Source of the DNA: Sulfitobacter sp. SK012
Lineage (GTDB): Bacteria > Pseudomonadota > Alphaproteobacteria > Rhodobacterales > Rhodobacteraceae
DNA length: 64,000 nucleotides
Assembly (NCBI RefSeq): GCF_003352085.1
Contig: NZ_CP025804.1
Coordinates: 124,001 to 188,000 of the forward strand
Direction of reading: 5' to 3'
This document shows positions 45,555-54,875 of this stretch, in pieces. The first letter of the stretch is position 1; every line of letters begins with the position of its first letter. The position numbers were made by a program, and so were the translations under genes. Under the pieces are notes generated by a model that did not search any database, had not been told where the DNA came from, and saw only the letters and a program-made list of their open reading frames with translations.

Positions 45555-46823
45555 TTACTTGTTGATCCGAACGCGGACCTTTTCGAGACGCGCAAGGATT
45601 TCGTCAAGATTGTCAGGGATAACCATGAACTCTTGCAGACCCTGCATCGCTTCAGCAGCCATTTCCGCAGAGTAATCGCGGTCAAAGAACTGCGCTACGC
45701 CACCTGGGCTGTTGGAAGACAACATCGCAAAGCCTTCTTTCAGGAACTTGTCATCATCCACAGATGCTTTCGCGTTCACAGGCAACTGGCCAAGGTTGGC
45801 ACCGTTGTTGATCTCGGTCTGAACATCAGCTGACACCACAAACCGCAGGAACGCACGTGCGTTGTCTTTGTTCTTTGCATTGGCTGGGATGTGGAACGTA
45901 TCTGTTGGCGCATCTTCGGCCAGCTCTACATTCGGGTTGATCGACGGGAACTGATAGAAGTCCAGTTGATCATCTGAAAGGCCCGCTTCGCGCAAAGGTG
46001 CGACAGCAAAGTTACCCATCAGATAGCTAGCCGCTTCGCCGTTGACCATGAAAGGCAATGCTTCCTGCCAGCTGTAGTTCTGGTGGTTGTCGATGTAGCC
46101 ACCCATGTCGATCAGCTCGCGCCAGTTGGCGAATGTCTCGCGTACACGGTCGTCTGTCCATTCGATCTCGCCGCGGGCCATTTCCATGTGGAAATCAAAA
46201 CCGTGGGTCCGCATGTTCAGGTAGTCAAACCAGCCGCCAGCAGTCCAAAGGAACTTGGAGCCGATGGTATAGCACTTGCGACCTGAATCGAGGATCACTT
46301 GGCAGTTCGACTTCATCTCATCAAAGTTTGTAGGCTCTGAAAGACCGAGTTCGTCATAGATGTCTTTGCGGTAATAGATGCCCCACTGGTAGTATGTGTA
46401 GGGGACGCCCCACTGTTTACCATCGATGGTCATCGCACCTTTTGTCGAAGCTAGGTTCTCTGCGATCTCAGGCTCGGCCCACAGATCAGAGATGTCCTCG
46501 AAGAGGCCAGCCGATACGTAAGGTGTCATCCGGTTGGCGGCGTACCATGTCGCCACATCAGGCGCGTCCGCTGTCAGGAAGTTCCGGATTTGCGTCTTGT
46601 ACGCTTCACGGTCGATGACAGTGGTTTCGATGTTCAGATCTGGGTTTGCTGCGCCGAAGTCTGCGATCATCTTTTCCATCGTCGCGCGCGGCGCTGGGTT
46701 TGATGTATCGAGGAAGATCTTAAGATCTCCCGATAGTTTCGCGTGGCCATCTGCAAAAGCAGCGCCCGACAGCATCGTTGTCGCGGCCAGCACGGCTACG
46801 AGGGTTTTGGTGCGTTGGAACAT
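45555..46823 (-). CDS. ABC sugar-binding protein, probably for alpha/beta-galactosides
   Basis: The 422-residue periplasmic binding protein has a Sec signal peptide (TLVAVLAATTMLSGAAFADG, cut near AFA-DG) and the family 1 solute-binding fold (LKIFLDTSNPAPRATMEKMI; FGAANPDLNIETTVIDREA; GKQWGVPYTYYQWGIYYRKD; GEAASYLMGNFAVAPLREAG). It captures the sugar and delivers it to the two permeases. It is the first gene of the galactoside operon, with a good ribosome site (GGGAGGA) and a recognisable promoter at 46916-46944. Cargo is inferred from the alpha- and beta-galactosidases downstream. Confidence 0.93.
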   Translation of the reverse strand: MFQRTKTLVAVLAATTMLSGAAFADGHAKLSGDLKIFLDTSNPAPRATMEKMIADFGAANPDLNIETTVIDREAYKTQIRNFLTADAPDVATWYAANRMTPYVSAGLFEDISDLWAEPEIAENLASTKGAMTIDGKQWGVPYTYYQWGIYYRKDIYDELGLSEPTNFDEMKSNCQVILDSGRKCYTIGSKFLWTAGGWFDYLNMRTHGFDFHMEMARGEIEWTDDRVRETFANWRELIDMGGYIDNHQNYSWQEALPFMVNGEAASYLMGNFAVAPLREAGLSDDQLDFYQFPSINPNVELAEDAPTDTFHIPANAKNKDNARAFLRFVVSADVQTEINNGANLGQLPVNAKASVDDDKFLKEGFAMLSSNSPGGVAQFFDRDYSAEMAAEAMQGLQEFMVIPDNLDEILARLEKVRVRINK

Positions 46824-46880
46824 GGTTTCCTCCCTTGGTTCCTATGATCGTCCAGCGCTTATGTGCGCCTTGTTATTTGG

Positions 46881-46915
46881 TTTCAAATAATGAAACTTAA
46901 TCTCAACTATTGAAA
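46881..46915. promoter_or_regulatory. Two IclR-like operators 20 bp apart
   Basis: TTTCA-AATAA-TGAAA (46881-46895) and TCTCA-ACTAT-TGAAA (46901-46915) share the pattern TYTCA-N5-TGAAA and start exactly 20 bp apart, close to two helical turns. They lie just downstream of the -10 of the binding-protein promoter, covering its expected start point. The neighbouring divergent IclR-family gene is the natural candidate regulator. Confidence 0.6.
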
Positions 46916-46944
46916 ATGATGCGGCAAGTGGCTAAGCTTGTCAA
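46916..46944 (-). promoter_or_regulatory. Sigma-70-type promoter of the galactoside operon
   Basis: On the minus strand a perfect -35 TTGACA (46944-46939) is followed after 17 nt by CATCAT (46921-46916; four of six matches to TATAAT). It lies about 100 nt upstream of the binding-protein start and directly abuts the tandem operators, which would let a repressor block transcription start. Confidence 0.6.
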
Positions 46945-46989
46945 CGATAACCTGCGCACAAGACGTTTGGTGTCACTGGGAGGAACAAG

Positions 46990-47775
46990 ATGAACCAGCC
47001 TGTAGGCGGCGACGGAACAGTCGGCAAAGCCTTGGATATTCTGGATAGTGTGGCGGCAATTGGCCGGCCTGTGCGCTTTTCTGAATTGCTGGAATCAAGC
47101 CCCCATCCCAAGGCGACCTTGTACCGTTTCCTGCAAACGCTGACGAATCAAGGGATGCTTAGCTACGATCCCGATACGCAAAATTACACGCTGGGTTTGC
47201 GGTTGGTTCGATTGGCGCACGGCGCTTGGCAGCGCAGTTCACTTGCTCCTATTGCGGCACCAACGCTTGATGCTTTGGCGCTTGAAGTAGGCGAGGCCGT
47301 GCACCTCGCTCAGATAGATGCGGGTCACGTGATCTTTGTCGACAAGCGACGCACCACCAGTAACTTTGAAACGATGGCCCAGCCCGGTCGCGTAGCACCT
47401 GCGTTCTGCACAGGCGTTGGCAAGGTAATCTTGGCTTATATGTCCGAAGAGCGCCGCACCCGTGCGCTGCGCCAGCAAGCGTTTTTGCCTTATACGCCTC
47501 AGTCCCACACCCGCATTGACACCTTGACCGCAGAGCTTGATGTGATCCTCCGCGACGGTGTCGGATTTGATCGCGAAGAGCACGAGCTTGGCATCATCAG
47601 CATCGCGGCCCCGATCCTCAACAGCCACTCGCGTGTGATCGGCGCCCTGTCGGTTGTGTCCTCAACGACCCGTCAATCTCTCGACAGCCTTACTGCTTTT
47701 CGCCCCGCTTTAACTGCAGCTGCAAAACAGATTGGCCAAGCGGCCGAGAACTGGCAGTTCCCCGCTCAACCCTGA
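46990..47775 (+). CDS. IclR-family transcriptional regulator
   Basis: The 261-residue protein has an N-terminal winged helix (VGKALDILDSVAAIGRPVRF; HPKATLYRFLQTLTNQGML; about residues 10-70). The IclR effector domain (about 80-250) shows GEAVHLAQIDAGHVIFVDKR, CTGVGKVILAYMSEERR and GVGFDREEHELGIISIAAPI. It is divergent from the galactoside operon and co-directional with the transporter ATPase gene 36 nt downstream, so it probably represses both and responds to a pathway sugar or sugar acid. The ribosome site is GGGAGGA. The effector is unknown. Confidence 0.92.
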   Translation: MNQPVGGDGTVGKALDILDSVAAIGRPVRFSELLESSPHPKATLYRFLQTLTNQGMLSYDPDTQNYTLGLRLVRLAHGAWQRSSLAPIAAPTLDALALEVGEAVHLAQIDAGHVIFVDKRRTTSNFETMAQPGRVAPAFCTGVGKVILAYMSEERRTRALRQQAFLPYTPQSHTRIDTLTAELDVILRDGVGFDREEHELGIISIAAPILNSHSRVIGALSVVSSTTRQSLDSLTAFRPALTAAAKQIGQAAENWQFPAQP

Positions 47776-47811
47776 CCTATTGACCTGAACCCCTTTAAAG
47801 GAGCTTTGCCC

Positions 47812-48873
47812 ATGTCCGGCGTTACCCTCAAACAAGTTGTCAAAAAATACGGCGACGTCGAGGTCATTCACGGCATCGACTTGGAAATCAACGAAGGCGA
47901 ATTTTGCGTCTTTGTTGGACCTTCGGGATGCGGCAAGTCTACTTTGCTTCGCATGGTTGCCGGGCTTGAAGAAACCACAGACGGGCAGATATCGATCGGC
48001 GACCGCGATGTGACGCGGGCCGATGCATCTGATCGGGGGGTGGCAATGGTATTCCAGACCTATGCGCTTTATCCGCACATGACCGTCGAAGAAAACATGG
48101 GCTTTGGTCTCAAGATGAACGGCGTGCCCAAGGCCGAGATCGACGAGAAAGTCGGCAAAGCCACTGCGATCCTCAAACTGCAGGATTACCTCAAGCGCAA
48201 ACCCAAGGCGCTCTCGGGTGGTCAACGCCAACGTGTTGCGATTGGCCGGGCCATCGTGCGCGGACCCGAAGTATTTCTGTTCGACGAACCGCTCTCGAAC
48301 TTAGATGCTGAGTTGCGCGTTGACATGCGTGTTGAGATCTCGCGGCTGCATGACGAGATCGGCGCGACCATGATCTATGTTACGCATGACCAAGTCGAGG
48401 CAATGACCCTTGCTGACAAAATCGTTGTGCTGCGCGCAGGCTACATCGAACAAGTTGGCTCGCCGCTTGAGCTTTACCGTAACCCCGACAACCGGTTTGT
48501 TGCTGGCTTTATCGGATCGCCCAGCATGAACTTCATGAACGGTGTGGTGGAAGGTCGTAAGATCCGAGTGCCCGCACTTGATGACAGGTTGATCGAAACA
48601 AGCGTGGCCTTGCCCGGTGATGGTGCCAAAGTAATTGTTGGTGTGCGCCCGCAAAACCTTACGGCGGCCAATGGCGACAGCAAAGTGCGCCTCGATATTC
48701 GCGAACATCTGGGCGGTGTTTCATACGACTACCTTGTGACACCAACGGGAGAGCGCATCGTGGTCGAGATGAAAGATGACAGTACCCTAACCAAAGAGGC
48801 AGGGGTCGTGATCAGCTTTTCAGATGATGACGTGATGGTGTTTGAAGCTGAATCTGAAGCGCGCCTCCGCTAG
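47812..48873 (+). CDS. ABC sugar transporter ATPase (UgpC/MalK type)
   Basis: The 353-residue ATPase has Walker A ([17 protein letters not shown]), the signature [16 protein letters not shown], Walker [16 protein letters not shown], the switch [17 protein letters not shown] and the C-terminal OB/regulatory domain found in MalK/UgpC. I chose ATG 47812, with AGGAG 8 nt upstream; a TTG two codons earlier is unlikely. It is separated from its permeases, which lie on the opposite strand beyond the IclR gene, but no other ATPase is present for them. It could also serve other sugar importers. It ends 4 nt from the convergent mtlZ stop. Confidence 0.94.
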   Translation: MSGVTLKQVVKKYGDVEVIHGIDLEINEGEFCVFVGPSGCGKSTLLRMVAGLEETTDGQISIGDRDVTRADASDRGVAMVFQTYALYPHMTVEENMGFGLKMNGVPKAEIDEKVGKATAILKLQDYLKRKPKALSGGQRQRVAIGRAIVRGPEVFLFDEPLSNLDAELRVDMRVEISRLHDEIGATMIYVTHDQVEAMTLADKIVVLRAGYIEQVGSPLELYRNPDNRFVAGFIGSPSMNFMNGVVEGRKIRVPALDDRLIETSVALPGDGAKVIVGVRPQNLTAANGDSKVRLDIREHLGGVSYDYLVTPTGERIVVEMKDDSTLTKEAGVVISFSDDDVMVFEAESEARLR

Positions 48874-48877
48874 AACT

Positions 48878-49804
48878 TCAGGACAGCTCGCGGGCGTAGG
48901 GCGGGTTACAACCCGCCCTCGACACAGTGACCGCTGCGGCTTCAACCCCGCGTGAGATGGCGGCGTGAAGTGCCTCTTGGGGTAATGCAGCAATGGCCGA
49001 TTTCTCAAGCAAACCATCGTTTGAAAGTTGGCTCAGAACGCCGGCGTTGAACGTATCACCTGCGCCAACGGTATCGGCCACGGTGACTTTATGCGCGGGC
49101 ACATCAACCGAATACTGCGCAGTGAAACCTGTCGCCCCATCACCACCTCGGCTCAGGAGTACAACAGCGGGGCCTCGCGTGAGCAGCGCGCGCGCTTTGT
49201 CTTCAAGTGGCGCAACACCCGGCACGATCCAGTGCAAATCCTCATCCGAAATTTTGACGATATCTGCCAACCTAATCATCGTATCCAGCCGAGCAATATA
49301 GGCACCGCGATCCGTGACAAATGCTGGACGAATGTTGGGATCAAGCATGATGACCCGGTGTGCGGCCTGTGCCTTGGCCAGCCCCAAATAGGTCTCTGCC
49401 CCTAGGCCTTTGCACAGGCTGATCCCACCAAAGAGCATTCCCGTCACATCATCGGGAATGGAGGGCAGATCATCTGGAGCAATGAGCCCGCCTGCGCTGT
49501 TTTCATCAAAGAAGCTATATTGCGCATGCCCATCGACCATATGGACAAAGGCGAGCGTACTAGGCCGGTCCGTATCAATCAAAAACTGCGTATCGGCCCC
49601 GCTATCGACAAGCCCCGCGCGCAGTAAAACGCCAAACATATCCGACGACATGCCAGTCAAAAGCCCGGCCTTTTGACCCAGCCGCGCCAATGCAATTGCG
49701 CTGTTATAAAGCGCACCACCCACGTGAGGAACAAACCCTTCGGGGCCAGCTTTTGTAGGGGCCGGGATCATATCCACGACCGCCTCACCACAACATATGA
49801 TCAT
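48878..49804 (-). CDS. mtlZ: Fructokinase of the polyol operon (PfkB family)
   Basis: The 308-residue PfkB-family kinase has the N-terminal CCGEAVVDMIP and GGALYNSAIALARLG motifs and the anion-hole/catalytic signature TVADTVGAGDTFNAGVL. In the Rhodobacter sphaeroides polyol operon the gene at this place is mtlZ, encoding the fructokinase that phosphorylates fructose made from mannitol or sorbitol; position and order agree. It overlaps mtlK by ATGA. A 22-bp palindrome lies inside its last codons (48898-48919). Confidence 0.9.
   Translation of the reverse strand: MIICCGEAVVDMIPAPTKAGPEGFVPHVGGALYNSAIALARLGQKAGLLTGMSSDMFGVLLRAGLVDSGADTQFLIDTDRPSTLAFVHMVDGHAQYSFFDENSAGGLIAPDDLPSIPDDVTGMLFGGISLCKGLGAETYLGLAKAQAAHRVIMLDPNIRPAFVTDRGAYIARLDTMIRLADIVKISDEDLHWIVPGVAPLEDKARALLTRGPAVVLLSRGGDGATGFTAQYSVDVPAHKVTVADTVGAGDTFNAGVLSQLSNDGLLEKSAIAALPQEALHAAISRGVEAAAVTVSRAGCNPPYARELS
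48898..48919. repeat. Perfect palindrome inside the 3' end of mtlZ
   Basis: AGGGCGGGTT-AC-AACCCGCCCT has 10-bp perfect arms and a 2-nt centre. It lies 25-46 nt beyond the stop of the convergent ATPase gene, and encodes part of the C-terminal residues of MtlZ. No T-run follows on either strand. It may terminate the ATPase transcript or bind a regulator. Confidence 0.55.
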
Positions 49805-51267
49805 TCAGATTTCGCTCCAACGGCTGCAAAATTGCGCAGCGCGTCCCGGATGGAACCTGTCCAAAGCGGAGCCAACTGCGCTGCAAAACTTTGCGCGAAA
49901 CGCGGTTGATCTGCAAGCGTTCCAAATATGTCTGTTTGCTCAAGAAACGCTTGTGGATCGGTCTTGCTGGCTTCTGCTGCAGCGCGCAATTGATCCGCAC
50001 GCTCATCATCCAAGCTCAACTCGGATGCTCCGCAATAGCGACACCAAAGTGCGACCTCTAAGGCCAACCCATCCATAGGACCGCCCGTGGCAAGAGCGTC
50101 CGTTAGTGTCGGTAGGATGAATTTTGGTTGCCGGTTTGATCCGTCCTGACATAGACGCGCTGTCCGGTCGGCCACTGCTTCATTGGCAAACCGGGTCGCG
50201 CACATATCCAGGTAGTCGGAATAAGAAACGCCGGCAATTGGTGTAAGCGTCGGGATAATTTCGGTCTTTGCCAAATGGCGATACCAGCCCAATACATCCG
50301 CATCTCTCATCGCGTCATGTACAAATTCATAGCCTAACAACTGGGACACATATGCAATCGCCGCATGGCCCCCATTGAGAATGCGCAGTTTCATCAACTC
50401 GTGCGGTTTGACGTCTTGCACAAATTCAACACCAACTTTTTCCAGCGCTGGGCGTCCGGCGGGAAAGTTGTCTTCCATCACCCATTGACGAAATGGCTCA
50501 CAGATAACCGGAGCTTGATCTGCCAGCCCAAATTTCTCAGCGACCAGTACGATTTCTTTGGGTGTGGTCATTGGCGTGATGCAATCAACCATGCTGTTAG
50601 GGAAGGCCACGTTATCTGAAATCCACGCGGCTAATTCGGCATCGCGCAGCGCCGCAAGCCCAAGAATAGTTTGGCGAGCAACATCGCCATTTTCTGGCAG
50701 GTTGTCACAAGACATGATCGTAAAGGGCATAATCCCAGCTGCGCGCCGGGCGGCAAGAGCGTCGATTAAGATTCCAAAAACGGATGACGGCACAGCGGCG
50801 GTCGCATCTGCGACCATTTCAGGATGCGACGCGTCAAAACCATGGGTGGCCGCGTCGACGTAGTACCCACCCTCAGTAACTGTCAGCGATACGATGCGGA
50901 TCTCCGGGCCCTGTAAGGCACTCGAAATTGCGCCGGCTTCGACAGGCAGGAAATCGATCATGGCGCCTGTCACCCGCGCTGATAGGTTCGCTGGATCCAA
51001 TTCGACCACTGTGGTCAACCAGTCTTGCGGGGCAAGTTGGTCGCGTTTGATCACATCAAAGCTTTTGATCCCTGCACCCAAGATCGCCCAGTCATGGTCG
51101 AGACCTTGAGAGAATAGCCGATCAAGATAAACCGCCTGATGCGCACGGTGAAAATTACCAACACCAACATGCATAATACCCGCGGTCAAATCACTGCGTG
51201 CATAGTTGGGCGTGGTGATATTGTTGCCGAGGTCCGGCAAGCTCTGGAGGGTCAGGGGTGTGGTCAT
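49801..51267 (-). CDS. mtlK: Mannitol 2-dehydrogenase
   Basis: The 488-residue polyol-specific long-chain dehydrogenase oxidises D-mannitol to D-fructose with NAD. The Rossmann region (GIMHVGVGNFHRAHQAVYLD) and the catalytic lysine region (MKLRILNGGHAAIAYVSQL) are clear, with CDNLPENG and MVDCITPMTT of the family. I chose ATG 51267, which overlaps the smoS stop (TGATG); the frame has an earlier ATG at 51279 inside smoS. The gene order smoS-mtlK-mtlZ matches the characterised R. sphaeroides operon. Confidence 0.95.
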   Translation of the reverse strand: MTTPLTLQSLPDLGNNITTPNYARSDLTAGIMHVGVGNFHRAHQAVYLDRLFSQGLDHDWAILGAGIKSFDVIKRDQLAPQDWLTTVVELDPANLSARVTGAMIDFLPVEAGAISSALQGPEIRIVSLTVTEGGYYVDAATHGFDASHPEMVADATAAVPSSVFGILIDALAARRAAGIMPFTIMSCDNLPENGDVARQTILGLAALRDAELAAWISDNVAFPNSMVDCITPMTTPKEIVLVAEKFGLADQAPVICEPFRQWVMEDNFPAGRPALEKVGVEFVQDVKPHELMKLRILNGGHAAIAYVSQLLGYEFVHDAMRDADVLGWYRHLAKTEIIPTLTPIAGVSYSDYLDMCATRFANEAVADRTARLCQDGSNRQPKFILPTLTDALATGGPMDGLALEVALWCRYCGASELSLDDERADQLRAAAEASKTDPQAFLEQTDIFGTLADQPRFAQSFAAQLAPLWTGSIRDALRNFAAVGAKSE

Positions 51268-52040
51268 CAGCTCATCCAATTCCCGCCATCGACGTTATAT
51301 GTTTGGGCGACGATGTAATCCGCATCTGTGGAGGCGAGAAACACCGCCATCCCCGTTAGATCATCAGCACGTCCCATGCGGCCAAAAGGCACCGCAGCCC
51401 CAACGGCTGCTTTTTTTTCGCCCGGCTTCAGGCCTTCGGCCTTGGCAAATAATGCGTCGACATGTTCCCAATGGTCGCCTTCGACCACACCAGGGGCGAT
51501 CGCATTCACGTTGATGCCGTGCTCAATCAGGTTCAGCCCTGCTGATTGCGTTAAGCTGATCACCGCTGCTTTGGTTGCGCAATAAACACCAACCAGCGCT
51601 TCACCGCGCCGGCCAGCTTGAGAGGCCATGTTGATGATCCGACCGCCTTGGCCTCGCGTTATCATCGAGCGCGCAACTGCCTGCATCGTAAAAAGGGTGC
51701 CGGAAACGTTCACCGCAAATAGCTTATCAAAGCTCGCGCGGGTGATGTCGGGAATGCCCGCCAGATCAAATAGGGCGGCGTTGTTGATCAGGATATCGAT
51801 CCCGCCATGGTCGGCCACAACGCCGTTCACGCAATTCTCAATGCTGGCTTGATCTGTCACATCAATATGAGCGGCAAACGCGCCAGTCCCTAAATCTGCA
51901 GCGGCCTTTTCGGCGGCCTCTAGATTTATGTCCCCCAACACAACCTGCGCGCCTTCTTCAAGATACCGCGCGGCGAATTCCAAACCAATGCCCCGCGCAG
52001 CCCCCGTGATCAGCGCTAGTTTTCCATCCAATCGCTTCAT
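51267..52040 (-). CDS. smoS: Sorbitol dehydrogenase (SDR)
   Basis: The 257-residue SDR corresponds to SmoS, which oxidises D-sorbitol to fructose and galactitol to tagatose. The cofactor motif [15 protein letters not shown], the NNAAL motif, the catalytic NMASQ and the intact YCATKAA (YxxxK) are visible. The C-terminal NVDGGNWMS is typical of the sorbitol dehydrogenases. It overlaps smoK by ATGA and mtlK by one base. Galactitol activity would link it to galactose metabolism, but this is speculation here. Confidence 0.94.
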   Translation of the reverse strand: MKRLDGKLALITGAARGIGLEFAARYLEEGAQVVLGDINLEAAEKAAADLGTGAFAAHIDVTDQASIENCVNGVVADHGGIDILINNAALFDLAGIPDITRASFDKLFAVNVSGTLFTMQAVARSMITRGQGGRIINMASQAGRRGEALVGVYCATKAAVISLTQSAGLNLIEHGINVNAIAPGVVEGDHWEHVDALFAKAEGLKPGEKKAAVGAAVPFGRMGRADDLTGMAVFLASTDADYIVAQTYNVDGGNWMS

Positions 52041-53041
52041 TGAATACGAAGACCCGCCGCGTCAAACCGGTGCATTTTTTCAAGATCCGGCGTGACATAA
52101 ATCGTGTCGCCATTGCGCAATGCTACATCCCCATTTACCCGCACGGTCATCATGTCCATCACGCCTGTGTCATGGACATAAAGGAAGGTATCTGATCCGA
52201 GATGTTCAGCGACGCCAACGCGCCCTTTCCACATGCCTTTGGTTTTGGACACAGACAGATGCTCTGGACGAACGCCGATGGTGGTGGCGTCGTGTTTCGC
52301 AGCTTCTGGGCCTGTCATCAGGTTCATTTTTGGCGAACCGATGAAGCCAGCAACAAACGTATTCTTGGGTGCCTCATAAAGCTCCATTGGGCTACCAACT
52401 TGTTCGATATGACCGGCTTGCAGAACCACAATTTTGTCCGCCATGGTCATCGCTTCGACCTGGTCGTGAGTCACGTAGATCATGGTAGTTTTCAGTTCGT
52501 GGTGCAGCTCAGAGATCTCAAGGCGCATGTTCACACGCAGTGCCGCATCAAGGTTCGACAGTGGTTCGTCAAACAAGAACGCTGCAGGTTCACGTACGAT
52601 TGCACGGCCGATGGCCACACGTTGGCGCTGGCCGCCTGACAACTGACCGGGACGCCGATCAAGGTAGTCATGCAGGTTTAGAACCTTGGCTGCTGCTTCA
52701 ACTTTGGCATCTTGTTCGGCCTGATCCATACCCGCCATCCGCAGCGGAAAGGCGATGTTCTTGCGGACCGTCATATGCGGATAAAGTGCGTAGGATTGGA
52801 ACACCATCGCAAGACCGCGCTTGGCTGGCGGCACTTCTGTTGCATTGCGCCCGTTGATTTGGATCTCCCCTGAGGTCACGTCCTCAAGCCCCGCAATCAA
52901 CCGCAGCAACGTTGATTTACCGCAGCCTGACGGGCCTACGAAAACCACGAACTCGCCTTCGACGATCTCAAGATCGAGCGGTGGAATGACTTGCGTATCG
53001 CCAAAGCTCTTGGTGATTTGGTTGAGTGTAATATTGCCCAT
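52037..53041 (-). CDS. smoK: Polyol ABC transporter ATPase
   Basis: The 334-residue MalK-type ATPase has Walker A ([17 protein letters not shown]), the signature [16 protein letters not shown], Walker [33 protein letters not shown], and a C-terminal regulatory domain that is shorter than in MalK. It energises the SmoEFG importer for sorbitol and mannitol. It overlaps the smoG stop by TAATG and the smoS start by ATGA. Confidence 0.95.
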   Translation of the reverse strand: MGNITLNQITKSFGDTQVIPPLDLEIVEGEFVVFVGPSGCGKSTLLRLIAGLEDVTSGEIQINGRNATEVPPAKRGLAMVFQSYALYPHMTVRKNIAFPLRMAGMDQAEQDAKVEAAAKVLNLHDYLDRRPGQLSGGQRQRVAIGRAIVREPAAFLFDEPLSNLDAALRVNMRLEISELHHELKTTMIYVTHDQVEAMTMADKIVVLQAGHIEQVGSPMELYEAPKNTFVAGFIGSPKMNLMTGPEAAKHDATTIGVRPEHLSVSKTKGMWKGRVGVAEHLGSDTFLYVHDTGVMDMMTVRVNGDVALRNGDTIYVTPDLEKMHRFDAAGLRIQ

Positions 53042-53871
53042 TATTTTACCGCTCCGAATGTAAGTCCGCGGACCAATTGTTTCTGGCTAAACCAGCCAAG
53101 GATGAGGATCGGCGCAATGGCCATCGTGGAAGCCGCGCTGAGTTTCGCGTAGAACAGTCCCTCGGGACTGGAATAGCTGGCGATGAACGCGGTCAACGGT
53201 GCCGCCTTGGCCGCCGTCAGGTTCAACGTCCAGAACGCTTCGTTCCAGGCAAGGATGAAGTTCAGCAACATGGTTGAGGCGATGCCCGGAATGGCCATCG
53301 GCGTCAGAACATACAAGATTTCTGACTTAAGCGTGGCCCCGTCCATACGTGCCGCTTCGAGGATCTCACCTGGGATTTCCTTGAAGTAGGTATAGAGCAT
53401 CCAGATGATAATCGGCAGGTTGATCAGCATCAGAATGATCACCAGACCGGTGCGGGTATCGAGCAAACCCATCTTGATGAAAATCAAGTACATTGGATAA
53501 AGGACGCCGACCGCCGGCAGCATCTTGGTGCTGAGCATCCAAAGGAGAATGTCTTTGGTGCGATTGGAGGGCACGAAAGCCATCGACCATGCTGCAGGCA
53601 CCCCGATGATCACACCGAGCAAGGTTGATCCCCCCGCGATGACGACAGAATTCCACAAGAAACGCATGTAGTTGGAGCGTTCTTGTACAACGGTGTAGTT
53701 TTCTAGCGTCCAGTCAAAGAACAAGAACACCGGCGGGCTTGAAATGGCCTGTGCCTCAGTCTTGAACGAGGTCAAGAACGTCCACAGGATCGGGAAAAAG
53801 ATAAGCAATCCAATGGACCATGCGATGGTGGTATTGAGAGCCTTGCGTTGTGGTGTGACTGCGCGTGACAT
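53041..53871 (-). CDS. smoG: Polyol ABC transporter permease (MalG type)
   Basis: The 276-residue permease has six transmembrane segments, the EAA loop [20 protein letters not shown] and the terminus [13 protein letters not shown]. It pairs with the SmoF permease upstream. In operon context it imports sorbitol/mannitol. Its stop overlaps the smoK start by one base. Confidence 0.94.
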   Translation of the reverse strand: MSRAVTPQRKALNTTIAWSIGLLIFFPILWTFLTSFKTEAQAISSPPVFLFFDWTLENYTVVQERSNYMRFLWNSVVIAGGSTLLGVIIGVPAAWSMAFVPSNRTKDILLWMLSTKMLPAVGVLYPMYLIFIKMGLLDTRTGLVIILMLINLPIIIWMLYTYFKEIPGEILEAARMDGATLKSEILYVLTPMAIPGIASTMLLNFILAWNEAFWTLNLTAAKAAPLTAFIASYSSPEGLFYAKLSAASTMAIAPILILGWFSQKQLVRGLTFGAVK

Positions 53872-53884
53872 GTCTGTTCCTCCC

Positions 53885-54751
53885 TCAGGCGTCCAGGTTC
53901 TTGCCGACGATGCGCATCAAGAAGATGGCAACGATATTGGCAAGTATGATTGCATAGACCCCGCCCGCAGACCCAAGGCCAACGTTCTGGCTTTCCAGCA
54001 CTCGCTGGAAGATCAGATAGGTGAGCGTCTTGGTCCCGAATGCACCACCCGTGGTCACAAAGATCTCTGCAAAAACCGACAGCAGGAAGATCGTTTGGAT
54101 CAAGATCACAATGGTGATGGCGCGGCTCAGGTGTGGCAGGACGATAAACCAGAACCGTTTAAGGTGCGGCGCACCGTCCATTTCGGACGCCTCCAGCTGT
54201 TCACTGTCCAGCGATTGAATAGCGGTTAACAAGATCAGTGTAGCGAATGGCAACCATTGCCAGCTCACGATCAAGATGATCGACGGTAGGGACGCTTCGC
54301 TGAGCCATGATACCGGCTCGGCCCCAAAAAGTTTCCAAAGATGCGCAAAGAGACCGTTCACCGGATCCATAAAGATGTTCTTCCACACCAGCGCGGATAC
54401 GGTGGGCATTACGAAGAAGGGTGCAATCACAAGGATGCGAACAATCCCTTGGCCCCACATCGGTTGATCCAACAAGATCGCCAGCAAGATACCTAGGCAA
54501 ACTGTAATAATCAGGACGGAGCCCACGATAATCAGCGTGGCTGATATGCTGGGCCAGAACGCGCTTGAGGTTACAAAGCGGGTGTAATTGTCAAAACCGG
54601 CCCATCCCAGATCACCGCCACGCAAGGGCAGATAGTTGCGGAACGAAAACCAAAGCGTCATCGTGAGAGGTACCAGCATCCAGCCCAAGAGTAGGACTAC
54701 AGCGGGCGCCATCATCAATCTGGCGGCGGATCTGGATGATTTGGTGGCCAT
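53885..54751 (-). CDS. smoF: Polyol ABC transporter permease (MalF type)
   Basis: The 288-residue permease has six transmembrane helices and the EAA-like loop EASEMDGAPHLKRFWFIVLP. It is followed by smoG after 13 nt and is separated from smoE by about 120 nt containing a hairpin at 54831-54859. It is one half of the translocation channel for sorbitol/mannitol. Confidence 0.94.
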   Translation of the reverse strand: MATKSSRSAARLMMAPAVVLLLGWMLVPLTMTLWFSFRNYLPLRGGDLGWAGFDNYTRFVTSSAFWPSISATLIIVGSVLIITVCLGILLAILLDQPMWGQGIVRILVIAPFFVMPTVSALVWKNIFMDPVNGLFAHLWKLFGAEPVSWLSEASLPSIILIVSWQWLPFATLILLTAIQSLDSEQLEASEMDGAPHLKRFWFIVLPHLSRAITIVILIQTIFLLSVFAEIFVTTGGAFGTKTLTYLIFQRVLESQNVGLGSAGGVYAIILANIVAIFLMRIVGKNLDA

Positions 54752-54830
54752 TTTGGATTCACCTTCCTCGTTGACGGACTAGCCGTCTGAGATTTCAAAT
54801 TATGAGAGAAAAGGTCTTAAATCTTTAAAT

Positions 54831-54859
54831 GAAGGGCGGCAGTTGTTCCGCCGCCCTTC
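54831..54859 (-). terminator. Attenuator-like hairpin between smoE and smoF
   Basis: On the minus strand GAAGGGCGGC-(GGAACAACT)-GCCGCCCTTC is a perfect 10-bp stem with a 9-nt loop, followed by ATTTAAAG. It lies 16 nt after the smoE stop. Like the hairpin at 45511-45543 it would lower permease expression relative to binding protein. Confidence 0.75.
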
Positions 54860-54875
54860 TGGTAGCGCTCAAAGC

